The translations under genes were made by a program, and so were the position numbers. This document shows, one piece after another, positions 55,113-64,000 of a stretch of 64,000 nt of DNA. The notes under the pieces were generated by a model. The model saw nothing but the letters and a program-made list of their open reading frames with translations. It was not told the origin of the DNA and made no database searches. The stretch is from assembly GCF_014694385.1 (NCBI RefSeq), contig NZ_JAAOCA010000004.1, positions 1-64,000 on the forward strand, read 5' to 3'. The DNA comes from Pseudomonas typographi (lineage in GTDB: Bacteria > Pseudomonadota > Gammaproteobacteria > Pseudomonadales > Pseudomonadaceae). Each line of letters opens with the position of its first letter. Position 1 is the stretch's first letter.

Positions 55113-56390
55113 TTACTGGGCGGCCTTGATGGCGGCGCCCAATTGCTGGGCCGCCTTGGCCGGGTCAGCGTTTTTGTCGTTGATGAAGTTCGTGACCACA
55201 TCGAACACCGCGCCCTGCACAGGCAAGTTGGTGGCCATATTGTGCGCCATGCTCGGCTGGGCACCGCCATCCTTGCTAGCTTCTGCGAAGTCTTTGGCCG
55301 AGGCCTGGGCGCAGCTGTCGAATTGGCTCATGTCAATGTCGTTACGTACCGGGATCGACCCTTTGTTCTGGTTGAACACGGTCTGGAATTGCGTACCCAA
55401 GGCGATCTTGGCGACGTCTCGCTGGGCGGCCAGGGTGCCTTTGTTCTTGACGTTGAACATTGCCAATGAATCGACGTTGTACGTGTAGCTACCGGCGGTG
55501 CCTGGGAATGGCACACATAGGTAATCCTTGCCAGCGACTTTCTTGGCGGCGGTCCATTCGCTTTTGGCCCAGTCGCCCATCGGTTGCATGCCAGCCTTGC
55601 CGTTGATGACGTCGGCGGTGGTGAGGTTCCAGTCTTTGCCGCTGCGGTTAGGGTCCATGTAGCCGGCGAGCTTCTTCAGCGCCGCGAAGGCATCGGCCAT
55701 TTTCTGGCCAGTCAGGGTGGCCTGGTCGAGGTCGACGAACGACTTGTGGTAGCCCTCAGGCCCCATGACCGCCAGCACCACGCTTTCGAACAGCGTCGAA
55801 TCCTGCCAAGGCTGCCCACCCAGGGCGATTGGGGTGATACCGGCCTGCTGCAATTTTGCCGCAGCATCGTACAGTTCTTCGAGGCTGGTCGGCGGCTTGG
55901 CGATGCCGGCCTTCTTGAAAGCCTCGGGGTTTATCCACAACCAGTTCACCCGGTGGATATTGAACGGCACGGCCACGTAATGGTTGCCGTACTGCACGAT
56001 CTTGGCCGCAGTAGGATACAGCAGCGTGTCCCAATTATTTTCCTTGGCCACGTCGTCCAGGCCGTTATCCGGGATCAGGTACCCTGCCTTTGCCCATTCT
56101 TGAATGTCTGGGCCCTTGATCTGCGCCGCACCGGGTGGGTTGCCCGCCACTACGCGGGACTTGAGTACGGTCATCGCCGTGGAGCCACCACCACCGGCTA
56201 CAGCGTTGTCTTTCCAAGTGTAGCCATCGGCCTTGACCTGATTGCGCAACACCTCCATCGCGGCATTCTCGCCCGGGCTGGTCCACCAGTGGGTGACCTC
56301 GATCGTGCCTTTGTCATCGGCAGCGCTGGCGGCGAGGGGGAACAAGGAGGCAAGGGAAACAGCAGTAGCCAAACGGGTAATGGCGTTCAT
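55113..56390 (-). CDS. gtsA: Glucose-binding periplasmic protein
   Basis: A 425-residue solute-binding protein (family 1). The signal peptide runs to PLAASAADD. The mature protein has [20 protein letters not shown] at the start, tryptophans suited to sugar stacking ([18 protein letters not shown] [16 protein letters not shown]) and a hinge-region C-terminal half. It captures glucose for GtsBCD. It is first in the operon, with an A-rich leader upstream and the gtrS/gltR pair beyond. Two cysteines are widely spaced. Confidence 0.93.
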   Translation of the reverse strand: MNAITRLATAVSLASLFPLAASAADDKGTIEVTHWWTSPGENAAMEVLRNQVKADGYTWKDNAVAGGGGSTAMTVLKSRVVAGNPPGAAQIKGPDIQEWAKAGYLIPDNGLDDVAKENNWDTLLYPTAAKIVQYGNHYVAVPFNIHRVNWLWINPEAFKKAGIAKPPTSLEELYDAAAKLQQAGITPIALGGQPWQDSTLFESVVLAVMGPEGYHKSFVDLDQATLTGQKMADAFAALKKLAGYMDPNRSGKDWNLTTADVINGKAGMQPMGDWAKSEWTAAKKVAGKDYLCVPFPGTAGSYTYNVDSLAMFNVKNKGTLAAQRDVAKIALGTQFQTVFNQNKGSIPVRNDIDMSQFDSCAQASAKDFAEASKDGGAQPSMAHNMATNLPVQGAVFDVVTNFINDKNADPAKAAQQLGAAIKAAQ

Positions 56391-56400
56391 AACGAATCCT

Positions 56401-56419
56401 TTGTTGTTTTTATTTGTTG
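56401..56419 (-). promoter_or_regulatory. Hfq/Crc-type A-rich motif abutting the gtsA ribosome site
   Basis: The gtsA mRNA reads AACAAATAAAAACAACAA directly before AGGA (56400-56397) and the ATG at 56390. This places AAnAAnAA motifs next to the Shine-Dalgarno. It is the expected arrangement for Crc/Hfq repression of glucose uptake, as known for this operon in P. putida. Confidence 0.65.
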
Positions 56420-56490
56420 CAAGCCAAACGACTAGCGCTGGTCGAGTTTAACCACGCTTTTTCACGTCGTAGGTAACGAAGGGCAAGGAA

Positions 56491-56512
56491 AATGTCACAG
56501 CTTGGTGACATT
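56491..56512. promoter_or_regulatory. Perfect 8-bp inverted repeat between gtsA and gtrS
   Basis: AATGTCAC (56491-56498), 6-base loop, GTGACATT (56505-56512). It lies 4 bases past the gtrS stop and about 100 bases upstream of gtsA. It could be the gtrS terminator (TTTTCCTT follows on the minus strand) or an operator for the gts operon, for example for GltR. Confidence 0.55.
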
Positions 56513-56516
56513 GAAT

Positions 56517-57989
56517 TCAAGCCGGTGCTGTCGGTTCCCGCCGCGGCAGGCTTAGGGTCACCCGCAACCCGCCCGCCGGGAGGTTCTGCAACGTCACCTC
56601 TCCGCCGTGGCTGTGGGCGATATTGCGCGCGATGCCCAGCCCGAGGCCATAGCCTTGCTGCCGCCCGGCCAGGCGAAAATGCGGCTCGAATACTTTTTCC
56701 AAACGCTGCTCGGGCACGCCCGGGCCTTCATCGCTTACATGCAGGATGAACTGGTGCACGTCGTCTTCGATCAGCAGGTGGGCACGGTGGCCATATTTGA
56801 GCGCGTTGTCGATCAGGTTGCCCATGCAGCGCTTGAGCGCCAGCGGCTTGCCCAGGTAGGGCCAGCGTGCGCGGCCCTTGAGCGTCACGCGACCATCGCC
56901 CTCCGGCGCCAAATACGGTTCGATCAGGCATAACAGGGTGTGGTTTAGGTCAACCGGTTCGATGTTTTCGTGGATATCGGTGTCTTTCACGCACTGCAGC
57001 GCACCTTTGACCAATAGGTCGAGCTCGTCCAGGTCACGGATGAACTTCGCCTGCAGGGCTTCGTCTTCGAGCAGTTCCACACGCAGGCGCAAACGCGTGA
57101 TCGGCGTGCGCAAATCATGGGAAATGGCACTGAACAATTGGCTGCGTTCGGTCAGGTAGCGGCTGATGCGCTGGCGCAGCGTGTTCAGCGCCCGGCCCAC
57201 CTCCACCACTTCGCTGCCGCCCCCGCTCACATCCAACGGCACCGCGTCATCGCCCAGCGATAGGTCGCGCGCGGCGCGAGCCAGGCGTTTGAGTGGGCGG
57301 CTTTGCCAATGCACCAGCAGCCCGATGGCCACCAGCAAAAAAGCGCCGGTGAGCATCAGGAACCACACCTGGGAGCTGGGCAAATGTTCTTCTTCGAGGC
57401 TGGTATAGGGCTCGGGCAGCAGTGAGGCGATAAACAGCCATTCGCCCTCGTTCAAACGAATTTGGGTGACCAGCACCGGCGGGTTCAGCGGCTCCAAGGT
57501 CAGCGCGTAATACGCCCACGAACGGGGCAACTCATCAAGCTTCAGGCCACTGTTGAATAGGCGCAGTTCATCGGGGCTTACGAATACCACGGAGATGTCC
57601 AGCTCATTGCCTAGCTGGTGCTGCAGCACTTGGCTGACCGCTTCGATCACCGCCCGGCTACGGGGTGTGGGCTGCAGGGTCTGCATGGCCAAGGCGCGGT
57701 CGTTGAGCGAGGTAAAGAACCGGGTGCCGCCCATGCTGCGCAGTTGGTCCAGTACCAGCGGCCGGTAGGCCACCGGCAATGAGCGAAAATAACCAGCACT
57801 GGCGGCCATCGAGCGGGCCAGGCTGCGGGCACTGTTGACCAGCCCTTCGCGCTCGCTGGCGCGCAACTGCGACAGCCACACCGCGCTGGAAAGCCCTTGG
57901 GCCAGCAATACTGCCAGTACCGTCAGCAGCAGCATGCGCCCCAGCAGCGAACGCGGCCTAAGCAGGCGCAACCTGGGCCGCCAGCACAT
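56517..57989 (-). CDS. gtrS: Sensor histidine kinase of the glucose two-component system
   Basis: A 490-residue kinase from ATG 57989; GTG 58001 is possible, and both lie inside the gltR end (overlap 32 bases). Two membrane helices (LLLTVLAVLLAQGLSSAVWL and LMLTGAFLLVAIGLLVHW) flank a periplasmic sensor of about 170 residues. A HAMP linker follows, then HisKA with AISHDLRTPITRLRLRVELL, and an ATPase with MGNLIDNALKYG, DEGPGVP and GYGLGLGIARNIAHSHGG. It senses 2-ketogluconate or 6-phosphogluconate-type metabolites in Pseudomonas and phosphorylates GltR. An extra cytoplasmic N-terminus is absent. Confidence 0.9.
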   Translation of the reverse strand: MCWRPRLRLLRPRSLLGRMLLLTVLAVLLAQGLSSAVWLSQLRASEREGLVNSARSLARSMAASAGYFRSLPVAYRPLVLDQLRSMGGTRFFTSLNDRALAMQTLQPTPRSRAVIEAVSQVLQHQLGNELDISVVFVSPDELRLFNSGLKLDELPRSWAYYALTLEPLNPPVLVTQIRLNEGEWLFIASLLPEPYTSLEEEHLPSSQVWFLMLTGAFLLVAIGLLVHWQSRPLKRLARAARDLSLGDDAVPLDVSGGGSEVVEVGRALNTLRQRISRYLTERSQLFSAISHDLRTPITRLRLRVELLEDEALQAKFIRDLDELDLLVKGALQCVKDTDIHENIEPVDLNHTLLCLIEPYLAPEGDGRVTLKGRARWPYLGKPLALKRCMGNLIDNALKYGHRAHLLIEDDVHQFILHVSDEGPGVPEQRLEKVFEPHFRLAGRQQGYGLGLGIARNIAHSHGGEVTLQNLPAGGLRVTLSLPRREPTAPA

Positions 57990-58677
57990 AACCGCTGCCA
58001 CGCACGGTACGGATCAGCCGCGGCGGCTTGTCGGTATCGCGCAGGCGCTGGCGCAGGCGGCTCACCGCCATATCGACGATGCGATCCAGTGGCATCGGCT
58101 CACGCCCGCGCGTGGCATTGCCGATCGTGTCACGGTCGAGAACCCGCTGGGGGTGGTCGAGAAACAATTTGAGCAGAGCGAAGTCGGCGCCCGAGAGCAT
58201 CACCTCTTCGCCATCGATGTGGAACAACCGGTGGCTGATGGTATCGAGCCGCCAGTCGTCGAACGCCAGTATATCGCCGCCCGGGCCCTGGCCGAATTGC
58301 GCACGGCGCAGCAGTGCTTTGATCCGTGCCTGCAACTCGCGCGGGCTGAACGGCTTGCCCAGGTAATCGTCGGCGCCCAGCTCCAGGCCCACGATGCGGT
58401 CGGCCTCGTCGGAGCTGGCGGTGAGCATGATGATCGGCACATGGGGCTGGCGTGGGTGCTGGCGTACCCAACGGCATAAGCTGAAGCCGTCTTCGTCCGG
58501 CAACATCACATCGAGGATGGCAAGGTCCGGGGCACTTTGGTTGAATTGGGTTCGGAACTGTTCACCGTCGGCCGCGGCACGCACGCCGAACCCGGCGCGG
58601 CCCAGGTAGGCCTGCAGCAGCTCACGGATTTCCTGGTCGTCGTCGACCAGCAGGATGGATTTGCCAGCAGTGGTCAA
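57958..58677 (-). CDS. gltR: OmpR-type response regulator of glucose transport genes
   Basis: A 239-residue regulator. The receiver has D56 in LAILDVMLPDEDGFSL, acidic residues at VDDD and the lysine in DYLGKPFSPRE. The C-terminal winged helix includes LSGADFALLKLFLDHPQRVL and the end IRTVRGSGYVLAAQ. The start is assigned to TTG 58677 with AGGG 7 bases upstream; no ATG is available at the domain start. In Pseudomonas it represses oprB and gts until phosphorylated by GtrS. Confidence 0.9.
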   Translation of the reverse strand: MTTAGKSILLVDDDQEIRELLQAYLGRAGFGVRAAADGEQFRTQFNQSAPDLAILDVMLPDEDGFSLCRWVRQHPRQPHVPIIMLTASSDEADRIVGLELGADDYLGKPFSPRELQARIKALLRRAQFGQGPGGDILAFDDWRLDTISHRLFHIDGEEVMLSGADFALLKLFLDHPQRVLDRDTIGNATRGREPMPLDRIVDMAVSRLRQRLRDTDKPPRLIRTVRGSGYVLAAQVAPA

Positions 58678-58776
58678 GGTTCAGCCCTGCGAGATGGTGG
58701 AGCATCGTGCCCGCTATTCTTGTTGTGCGCAGATTAGGGGTTGGCCCGGCCGTTGTCGAGCGCCCAGGCCATTCAT

Positions 58777-59727
58777 TCACGGTTGCCCTAGCGCTACCCC
58801 AGCACCGATCAACCCGGAGAACTGGGCCGTGACCACCCACACCGGAATACCCTCGAAGTAATCGCTCATGCAGCCTTTGTCGTCGAAGGCGTCGTTGAAC
58901 CCACTATTGAGGAACAGCTCGATAAAGTGCGGGATCACCCCGCCCACGATGTATACCCCGCCCCGGCCGCCGACGGTCAACACGTTGTTGGCCGCCACCC
59001 GCGCCAAAAACCGCGCGAATTGGTCAATGGTCTGCAATGCGACGGGGTCGCCGCCCAGTGCGCCCTGGGTCACCTCGGCGGGCGTGGCGAATTTCGGTAC
59101 ATGAGCGTCGACGGCGCAGATCGTTTGGTACAACCGTAGCAACCCGCCACCGCTCAAGACGGTTTCGGCACTGACATGCCCGATCAAGCCCTCGATGTGC
59201 TGGCGCAACCGCGCTTCGCGGGCATTGCCCACGGGCAAGTCAACGTGCCCGCCCTCCCCGGGTAGGGCCATCCAGCGCCCCTCACCCAAGTTGAGCAAGG
59301 TGCCGACGCCCAGCCCGGTGCCCGGGCCGATCACCACCGCCGGGCGGCTGGGGTCGGCACGGCCTTCGCGCACGCTACGGTATTCCCCTTCCTTGAGCCG
59401 GGTCATGCCCAGCGCCATGGCGGTAAAGTCGTTGACCAGGCGCAGGTGCGCCACCTGAAGCGTCTTGCAAAAGGCCTTTTGGCTGAGGCGCCAGTGGTTG
59501 TTGGTAAAGCGAAACTCATCGCCATCGACCGGCCCGGCCACCGACAGGCATACCTGGCCAACCGCCCCAAGCGCGAGCCCCTTGGCTTTGAAGTACTCAC
59601 CAATGGCCTGTTCGGGGCTGGTGTAATCCGCGGTGGAAAATACCTGCACCGAGTGCAACGCGTCGTTTTCCCACAGGGCAAAGCGTGCGTTGGTGCCGCC
59701 GATATCGCCCACCAGTGCCAATGTCAT
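58777..59727 (-). CDS. glk: Glucokinase
   Basis: A 316-residue bacterial-type glucokinase. The phosphate-1 loop is [16 protein letters not shown], the catalytic Asp region [11 protein letters not shown], and the ATP/Gly motif [15 protein letters not shown]. It phosphorylates glucose delivered by the Gts system. The ATG at 59727 overlaps the edd stop by 4 bases, so edd-glk is one translation-coupled operon running toward gltR. Confidence 0.94.
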   Translation of the reverse strand: MTLALVGDIGGTNARFALWENDALHSVQVFSTADYTSPEQAIGEYFKAKGLALGAVGQVCLSVAGPVDGDEFRFTNNHWRLSQKAFCKTLQVAHLRLVNDFTAMALGMTRLKEGEYRSVREGRADPSRPAVVIGPGTGLGVGTLLNLGEGRWMALPGEGGHVDLPVGNAREARLRQHIEGLIGHVSAETVLSGGGLLRLYQTICAVDAHVPKFATPAEVTQGALGGDPVALQTIDQFARFLARVAANNVLTVGGRGGVYIVGGVIPHFIELFLNSGFNDAFDDKGCMSDYFEGIPVWVVTAQFSGLIGAGVALGQP

Positions 59728-61553
59728 TTCAAGGCTCCCAAAGCCGATGTGAACGCGCTAGCCCCCTGCTCTGCCGAGCTGAACGCCATGCGCATGAAGC
59801 CGAACAGCTCACGCCCGCAACCCACGCTGCTGTCGACGGATGGCTGAGCCTGTTCCCGAGCAGCCAGCTCGGAGGGTTCGACCAGCACTTGCAATGTGCC
59901 GTTCACCCCGTCGACACGGATGATATCGCCATCGCGCACGAACGCCAGGGGGCCACCATCGACCGCCTCGGGGCATACGTGGATCGCCGCCGGGATCTTA
60001 CCGGAGGCGCCCGACATCCGCCCATCGGTGACCAGTGCCACCTTGAAGCCGCGATCTTGCAGCACCCCAAGAAACGGCGTCATTTTGTGCAGTTCGGGCA
60101 TACCATTGGCCTTTGGCCCTTGAAAGCGCACCACCGCCACCACGTCCTGCTCCAACTCGCCGGCCTTGAACGCATCGGCCAGTTGCGCCTGGTCTTCGAA
60201 CACCCGTGCCGGGGCCTCGACCACCTGGTGTTCATGCGCCACCGCCGAGACCTTCATCACCCCGCGGCCGAGGTTGCCGGCCATCACGCGCAAACCGCCT
60301 TCGGTGGAGAATGGCCGCGCCACGGGCCGCAAAATGGTTTCATCGAGGCTCTGCGCAGGCCCTTCGCGCCACACCAACTCGCCACCCGCCAGGAACGGCT
60401 CTTGGGTGTAGCGTTGCAGGCCGGGGCCGGCGACGGTGTTGACGTTTTCATGAAGCAAGCCTGCACCGAGCAGCTCCCGGATGAGAAACGCCATGCCACC
60501 GGCGGCCTGGAAGTGGTTGATGTCGGCCTTGCCGTTGGGGTACACGTGCGACAAGGTCGGCACCACTTCGGACAGGTCGGCCATGTCTTGCCAGGTCAGC
60601 TCGATACCGGCCGCCATGGCGATGGCCGGCAGATGCAGGGTGTGGTTAGTGGAACCGCCAGTGGCATGCAGGGCCACCGTGGCATTGACCAAGGCGCGCT
60701 CATCGACGATACGCCCCAAAGGCATGAAGCTGTCGCCATTGGCTTTGGTCAGGCGGGTCACCTGCTGCGCCGCCTCGACGGTCAAGGCATCGCGCAGCGG
60801 GGTATTCGGGTTCACGAACGAGCTGCCCGGCAGGTGTAGCCCCATCACTTCCATCACCAACTGGTTAGTGTTGGCGGTGCCGTAGAACGTACAGGTGCCA
60901 GGGCCATGGTAAGACTTCATCTCCGAGGCCAGCAGCTCTTCACGGCTGGCCTTGCCTTCGGCATAGCGCTGGCGTACTTCGGCCTTTTCTTTGTTGGAAA
61001 GCCCCGATGGCATCGGCCCACCGGGCACGAAAATCGTCGGCAGATGGCCAAAGCGCAGCGCCCCTATCATCAGCCCGGGCACAATTTTGTCGCAGATCCC
61101 TAAACACAACGCAGCATCGAACATGTTGTGCGACAGCGCTACCGCGGTAGACAACGCAATGGTTTCCCGGCTGGCGATCGCCAACTCCATACCGGGCTCG
61201 CCTTGGGTTACCCCGTCGCACATGGCCGGCACGCCCCCGGCGAACTGCCCCACCGAATGCACCTGGCGTAACGCCTGCTTGATCAGCGCCGGGTAGGTTT
61301 CATAAGGCTGGTGCGCCGACAGCATGTCGTTATAGGCCGACACGATCGCCACATTGGCGGCGTTGAGCAAGCGCAGCGTGTGTTTGTCGTCGGCGCCACA
61401 ACCGGCAACCCCGTGGGCGAAATTGGCGCATTGCAGCTTACCGCGCTGCGGGCCATCGCTGGCAGCGGCGTCGATCATCTGTAGGTAACGCTGGCGAGTG
61501 GCTCGGCTGCGTTGCACCAGCCGTTCGGTGACCTCGAGGACGCGGGGATGCAT
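59724..61553 (-). CDS. edd: 6-phosphogluconate dehydratase
   Basis: A 609-residue IlvD/Edd family [4Fe-4S] dehydratase from ATG 61553 ([20 protein letters not shown]) with TGGAG 7 bases upstream. Cluster cysteines are in [25 protein letters not shown] and [14 protein letters not shown], with [18 protein letters not shown] further on. It converts 6-phosphogluconate to KDPG. It is divergent from gap, with the HexR-type site between them. Confidence 0.95.
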   Translation of the reverse strand: MHPRVLEVTERLVQRSRATRQRYLQMIDAAASDGPQRGKLQCANFAHGVAGCGADDKHTLRLLNAANVAIVSAYNDMLSAHQPYETYPALIKQALRQVHSVGQFAGGVPAMCDGVTQGEPGMELAIASRETIALSTAVALSHNMFDAALCLGICDKIVPGLMIGALRFGHLPTIFVPGGPMPSGLSNKEKAEVRQRYAEGKASREELLASEMKSYHGPGTCTFYGTANTNQLVMEVMGLHLPGSSFVNPNTPLRDALTVEAAQQVTRLTKANGDSFMPLGRIVDERALVNATVALHATGGSTNHTLHLPAIAMAAGIELTWQDMADLSEVVPTLSHVYPNGKADINHFQAAGGMAFLIRELLGAGLLHENVNTVAGPGLQRYTQEPFLAGGELVWREGPAQSLDETILRPVARPFSTEGGLRVMAGNLGRGVMKVSAVAHEHQVVEAPARVFEDQAQLADAFKAGELEQDVVAVVRFQGPKANGMPELHKMTPFLGVLQDRGFKVALVTDGRMSGASGKIPAAIHVCPEAVDGGPLAFVRDGDIIRVDGVNGTLQVLVEPSELAAREQAQPSVDSSVGCGRELFGFMRMAFSSAEQGASAFTSALGALK

Positions 61554-61690
61554 GTGGGACTCCAGGCTAAGGGGGGTGACCTGGTGGCGTGCCGCGGAAA
61601 TTGACTGCACAGAGGTGATCGACGGTCGTTGAAACGATTCAACTTCATCCCTCGCTGCAGATCGAAACCTTATGCCGCACCGGTCACTCG

Positions 61691-61705
61691 TTGTAGATAA
61701 AACAA
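61691..61705. promoter_or_regulatory. HexR operator upstream of edd
   Basis: TTGT-AGATAAA-ACAA, an exact TTGT-N7-ACAA match to the HexR consensus, 138 bases upstream of the edd start in the edd/gap intergenic region. Confidence 0.75.
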
Positions 61706-61725
61706 AATACTGCCATCAAAAGGGC

Positions 61726-61770
61726 TTGTTTTCTATTTCTAAGCGAATAATCTTGTAATTCCAATAACAA
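61726..61770 (+). promoter_or_regulatory. Probable gap promoter with a second HexR-like site at the start point
   Basis: TTGTTT (61726-61731) and TAATCT (61748-61753) are spaced 16 bases. TTGT (61753-61756) and ACAA (61767-61770), 10 bases apart, straddle the expected start point near 61760. The spacing is longer than the N7/8 consensus, so the operator part is tentative. Confidence 0.5.
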
Positions 61771-61832
61771 ACAGATTTGTGACCATGGCCCGGCGGGGGC
61801 ACGACTCACCCATCTGACAGTAGGTACTGCCA

Positions 61833-62834
61833 ATGACCATTCGCATCGCAATCAACGGTTTTGGGCGCATCGGCCGCAACGTGCTCAGGGCACTGTATAC
61901 CCAAGGCTACCGCCAGCAGTTGCAAGTCGTCGCCATCAATGACCTGGGTGACAGCAAGATCAATGCGCACCTGCTCGAATATGACACAGTTCACGGTGCC
62001 TTCGACGCCACGGTAGAGCATGATGCCGAGGGCTTGACGGTCAATGGCGACCGCATCACGGTCAGCGCCATCCGCAACCCGGCCGATTTGCCCTGGAAAA
62101 ACCAGCAGGTGGATGTGGTATTCGAATGCACGGGCCTGTTCACCACACGGGATAAAGCCGCCGCTCACCTGGCCGCCGGCGCCAGCAAGGTGATCATCTC
62201 GGCACCGGCCAAGGGCGCCGATGCCACCGTGGTGTATGGGGTGAACCACGAGGTGCTGCGCGCATCGCACCAGGTGATCTCCAACGCCTCGTGCACCACC
62301 AATTGCCTGGCCCCGGTTGCCCAGGTGCTGCACCGCGAGTTCGGCATCGAGCAGGGGTTGATGACCACTATCCACGCCTACACCAATGACCAAAACCTCA
62401 TCGATGTGTACCACAGCGACCCGTTCCGGGCGCGCTCGGCCACCCATTCGATGATCCCCAGCAAAACTGGCGCGGCCGAGGCGGTCGGCCTGGTGTTGCC
62501 GGAACTGGCCGGCAAACTCACTGGCATGGCGGTACGGGTGCCGGTGATCAACGTTTCGCTGGTAGACCTGACCGTTAACCTGGCGCGCCAGGCCAGCGCC
62601 GACGACGTGAACGCGGTGTTCAAGGCGGCTGCCGAGCAATCGGCGGTGCTGGGCTACAACGACCTGCCGTTGGTTTCCATTGACTTCAACCACAACCCGC
62701 TGTCGTCGATCTTCGACGCCAACCATACGAAGGCTAACGGCAAACTGCTCAAAGTGATGGCCTGGTACGACAACGAATGGGGTTTCTCCAACCGCATGTT
62801 GGACAACTGCCTAGCGCTGTGCGATGCGAAATAG
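61833..62834 (+). CDS. gap: Glyceraldehyde-3-phosphate dehydrogenase, type I
   Basis: A 333-residue GAPDH. The NAD-binding start is [20 protein letters not shown] with aspartate in VAINDLGD. The catalytic cysteine is C154 in [18 protein letters not shown], and the GluGAP loop is [19 protein letters not shown]. It oxidises GAP formed by Eda, feeding lower glycolysis toward the pykA product in this window. Divergent control with edd through HexR matches gap-1 of P. putida. The ribosome site is weak. Confidence 0.95.
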   Translation: MTIRIAINGFGRIGRNVLRALYTQGYRQQLQVVAINDLGDSKINAHLLEYDTVHGAFDATVEHDAEGLTVNGDRITVSAIRNPADLPWKNQQVDVVFECTGLFTTRDKAAAHLAAGASKVIISAPAKGADATVVYGVNHEVLRASHQVISNASCTTNCLAPVAQVLHREFGIEQGLMTTIHAYTNDQNLIDVYHSDPFRARSATHSMIPSKTGAAEAVGLVLPELAGKLTGMAVRVPVINVSLVDLTVNLARQASADDVNAVFKAAAEQSAVLGYNDLPLVSIDFNHNPLSSIFDANHTKANGKLLKVMAWYDNEWGFSNRMLDNCLALCDAK

Positions 62835-62873
62835 GAGCATTCAATACCCGATACCGCTTGACGAGCCCGGCAG

Positions 62874-62890
62874 ATGATAAGCATTATCAT
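62874..62890 (+). promoter_or_regulatory. Fur box upstream of the ECF sigma gene
   Basis: ATGATAAGCATTATCAT is nearly palindromic and fits the repeated GATAAT-type Fur consensus. It lies 27 bases before the GTG at 62917, so iron-bound Fur would block transcription of the sigma factor. Confidence 0.8.
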
Positions 62891-62916
62891 TTACCTTTAT
62901 CCGGCCGGGTACACTC

Positions 62917-63429
62917 GTGAGCCAGTCTCAATTCGACAGCCTGTTCATTACCCAGCGCCCCAGCCTGCTGCGGGCGCTGCAGCGGCTGGTACGCAACCCC
63001 TGCACCGCCGAAGATCTGCTGCACGAAACCTACCTGCGGGTCAGCCGGGCCCTGGCCGAGCGCAGTGTTACCCGCCTCGAGCCGTTCGTATTCCAAACGG
63101 CCCGCAACCTGGCGCTCGACCACCTGCGCGCCACCCAGCGGCACCGACGCACAGTGGCGCACGATGTGGCCGATGAGGTGGTGCTGAATGTTGCCCAGGA
63201 CAGCAGCAGCGCCGAGGAGGCCGCCCACGCCGAGCGGCTGTTACAGCGCCTAAGTAGTAGCCTGGCCAACCTTACCCCGCGCCAGCAGAAGATCTTTACC
63301 CTTGGCCGCTTGCAGGGCCACAGCTACGTGGAAATCGCCGAGCACCTGGGCGTTTCGCCGAGTACGGTGCAGAAAGAGCTGAAACTGATCATGTCGATCT
63401 GCATGGGCGTCGCCCAGCGGATGGCGTAA
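62917..63429 (+). CDS. ECF sigma factor of the iron-starvation (FecI/FpvI) type
   Basis: A 170-residue sigma-70 family protein with regions 2 and 4 only. Region 2 has EDLLHETYLRVSRAL and FQTARNLALDHLRATQRHRR. Region 4 has LTPRQQKIFTLGRLQGHSYV and the HTH IAEHLGVSPSTVQKELKLIM. It should direct RNA polymerase to a TonB-dependent siderophore receptor gene, released by its FecR-like partner. The GTG start at 62917 has no strong ribosome site. The partner begins 104 bases downstream. Confidence 0.92.
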   Translation: MSQSQFDSLFITQRPSLLRALQRLVRNPCTAEDLLHETYLRVSRALAERSVTRLEPFVFQTARNLALDHLRATQRHRRTVAHDVADEVVLNVAQDSSSAEEAAHAERLLQRLSSSLANLTPRQQKIFTLGRLQGHSYVEIAEHLGVSPSTVQKELKLIMSICMGVAQRMA

Positions 63430-63533
63430 AACAGCCGCGGCGTTTTACCCGTTGGCCGCTTGCGCGAACTTCTGGAACGCCATAAGGGAGTATTTGCTAA
63501 GCTCAGCGCCACCGCTACGCCCCAGGAGCCTCC

Positions 63534-64000
63534 ATGACCGACCATGACAGCTTGCGCGCGCCCAGCGCCGCGGCGTTGGACCAGGCCATGGACTGGCTGA
63601 TCGTGCTGCAAAGCCCCAGCCCCGAACAGTGCCAACAATTCGATGCCTGGCTGGCGCAGCACCCCAGCCATGCCGATGCCTATGCCAAGGCATCTGCGCT
63701 GTGGCACGGTGAGGTGGTCGGCGAAGTGGCGCGGGCCATCGAACGCCAGCAGCCCCGCAGGCACCGCGCCACGCGGCGGCCGCGGCTAATACCGCTGGCC
63801 GCCGTCGCCCTGCTGGTGTTGGCGGTGGCGCTCACCACCCACCTGCCGCTGCGGCTGAAGGCCGACTACCTGACCGGCGCCGGCGAACGCCATCGCGTGC
63901 AACTGCAGGACGGCTCCCAGGTGCTGTTGAACACGGAAAGCGCGTTGTCTGGCCGCCTTGAGGGGGGCGTGCAAACCGCCAGCCTGTACCAGGGCGAAGC
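63534..64000 (+). CDS. FecR-like anti-sigma regulator (3' end outside the window)
   Basis: From ATG 63534 with AGGAG 5 bases upstream, the frame is open to the window end, giving about 155 residues. The N-terminal DUF4880-type sigma-binding domain includes AALDQAMDWLIVLQSPSPEQ, FDAWLAQHPSHADAYAKASA and LWHGEV. A basic stretch (RRHRATRRPR) precedes one membrane helix (LIPLAAVALLVLAVAL), then the start of the periplasmic FecR domain (GAGERHRVQLQDGSQVLLNT). It should relay siderophore-receptor signals to the ECF sigma factor upstream. Confidence 0.9.
   Translation, partial: MTDHDSLRAPSAAALDQAMDWLIVLQSPSPEQCQQFDAWLAQHPSHADAYAKASALWHGEVVGEVARAIERQQPRRHRATRRPRLIPLAAVALLVLAVALTTHLPLRLKADYLTGAGERHRVQLQDGSQVLLNTESALSGRLEGGVQTASLYQGE

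Noticed and set aside
1..64000. tRNA genes, CRISPR arrays, insertion sequences and REP-type palindromes
   Set aside because: No cloverleaf with a GGTTCGAATCC-like arm, no regularly spaced direct repeats, no transposase motifs and no recurring REP unit were found by eye. A covariance-model scan would be decisive.

Overview
The window looks like a chromosomal segment of a fluorescent Pseudomonas close to the P. putida group. The reasons are the ttgR/ttgABC efflux locus with its operator, pcaR and pcaT, a TurA/MvaT-type H-NS protein, the cyoABCDE oxidase operon, and the glucose block eda-pgl-zwf / hexR / oprB-gtsDCBA / gtrS-gltR / glk-edd / gap. Base composition is high GC and codon use is even. 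I see no rRNA, tRNA, CRISPR array, insertion sequence or prophage.

Layout. 1-9.4 kb: the 3' part of an AraC-type regulator, an unlisted 56-residue membrane peptide, an EmrB/QacA exporter, and the divergent ttgR / ttgABC efflux locus. 9.5-13.4 kb: a SnoaL-like protein, the transporter pcaT, a decayed thiolase (pcaF) remnant and pcaR with a probable operator. In P. putida this interval also holds pcaK, pcaF and pcaBDC, so the beta-ketoadipate cluster has collapsed here. 13.2-19.4 kb: a small acidic protein, a phosphate transporter, an LPG-synthase-like membrane protein, purU, mvaT/turA and sbcB. 19.5-26.2 kb: six overlapping genes, RDD - SpoIIM - DUF4129 - DUF4350 - MoxR - DUF58, an apparent membrane or envelope chaperone module. 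26.2-28.7 kb: a PilZ protein, a lipoprotein and pyruvate kinase.

28.7-34.2 kb holds the most unusual system: a compact six-gene stressosome-type cluster. It encodes RsbR-like and RsbS-like STAS proteins, an RsbT-like kinase, an RsbT-like/PP2C fusion, a hybrid histidine kinase with an RsbT-like head, and a receiver-first histidine kinase with degenerate signature residues. It has no sigma-B, RsbV or RsbW, so the output is presumably a phosphorelay.

34.2-46.7 kb: a cysteine-type (zinc) HemB paralogue, a cyclopropane fatty acid synthase, an AlaC-type aminotransferase, cyoABCDE, dsbB, a CheV-like protein and small conserved proteins. 46.7-62.8 kb: peripheral glucose uptake (OprB porin, Gts ABC transporter), its GtrS/GltR two-component system, glucokinase, the Entner-Doudoroff enzymes Zwf, Pgl, Edd and Eda, and GAPDH. 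HexR-like operators lie in the zwf and edd/gap control regions, and A-rich Hfq/Crc-type motifs lie in the gtsA and oprB leaders. 62.9-64 kb: a Fur-box-preceded ECF sigma factor and the start of its FecR-like partner, cut by the window edge.
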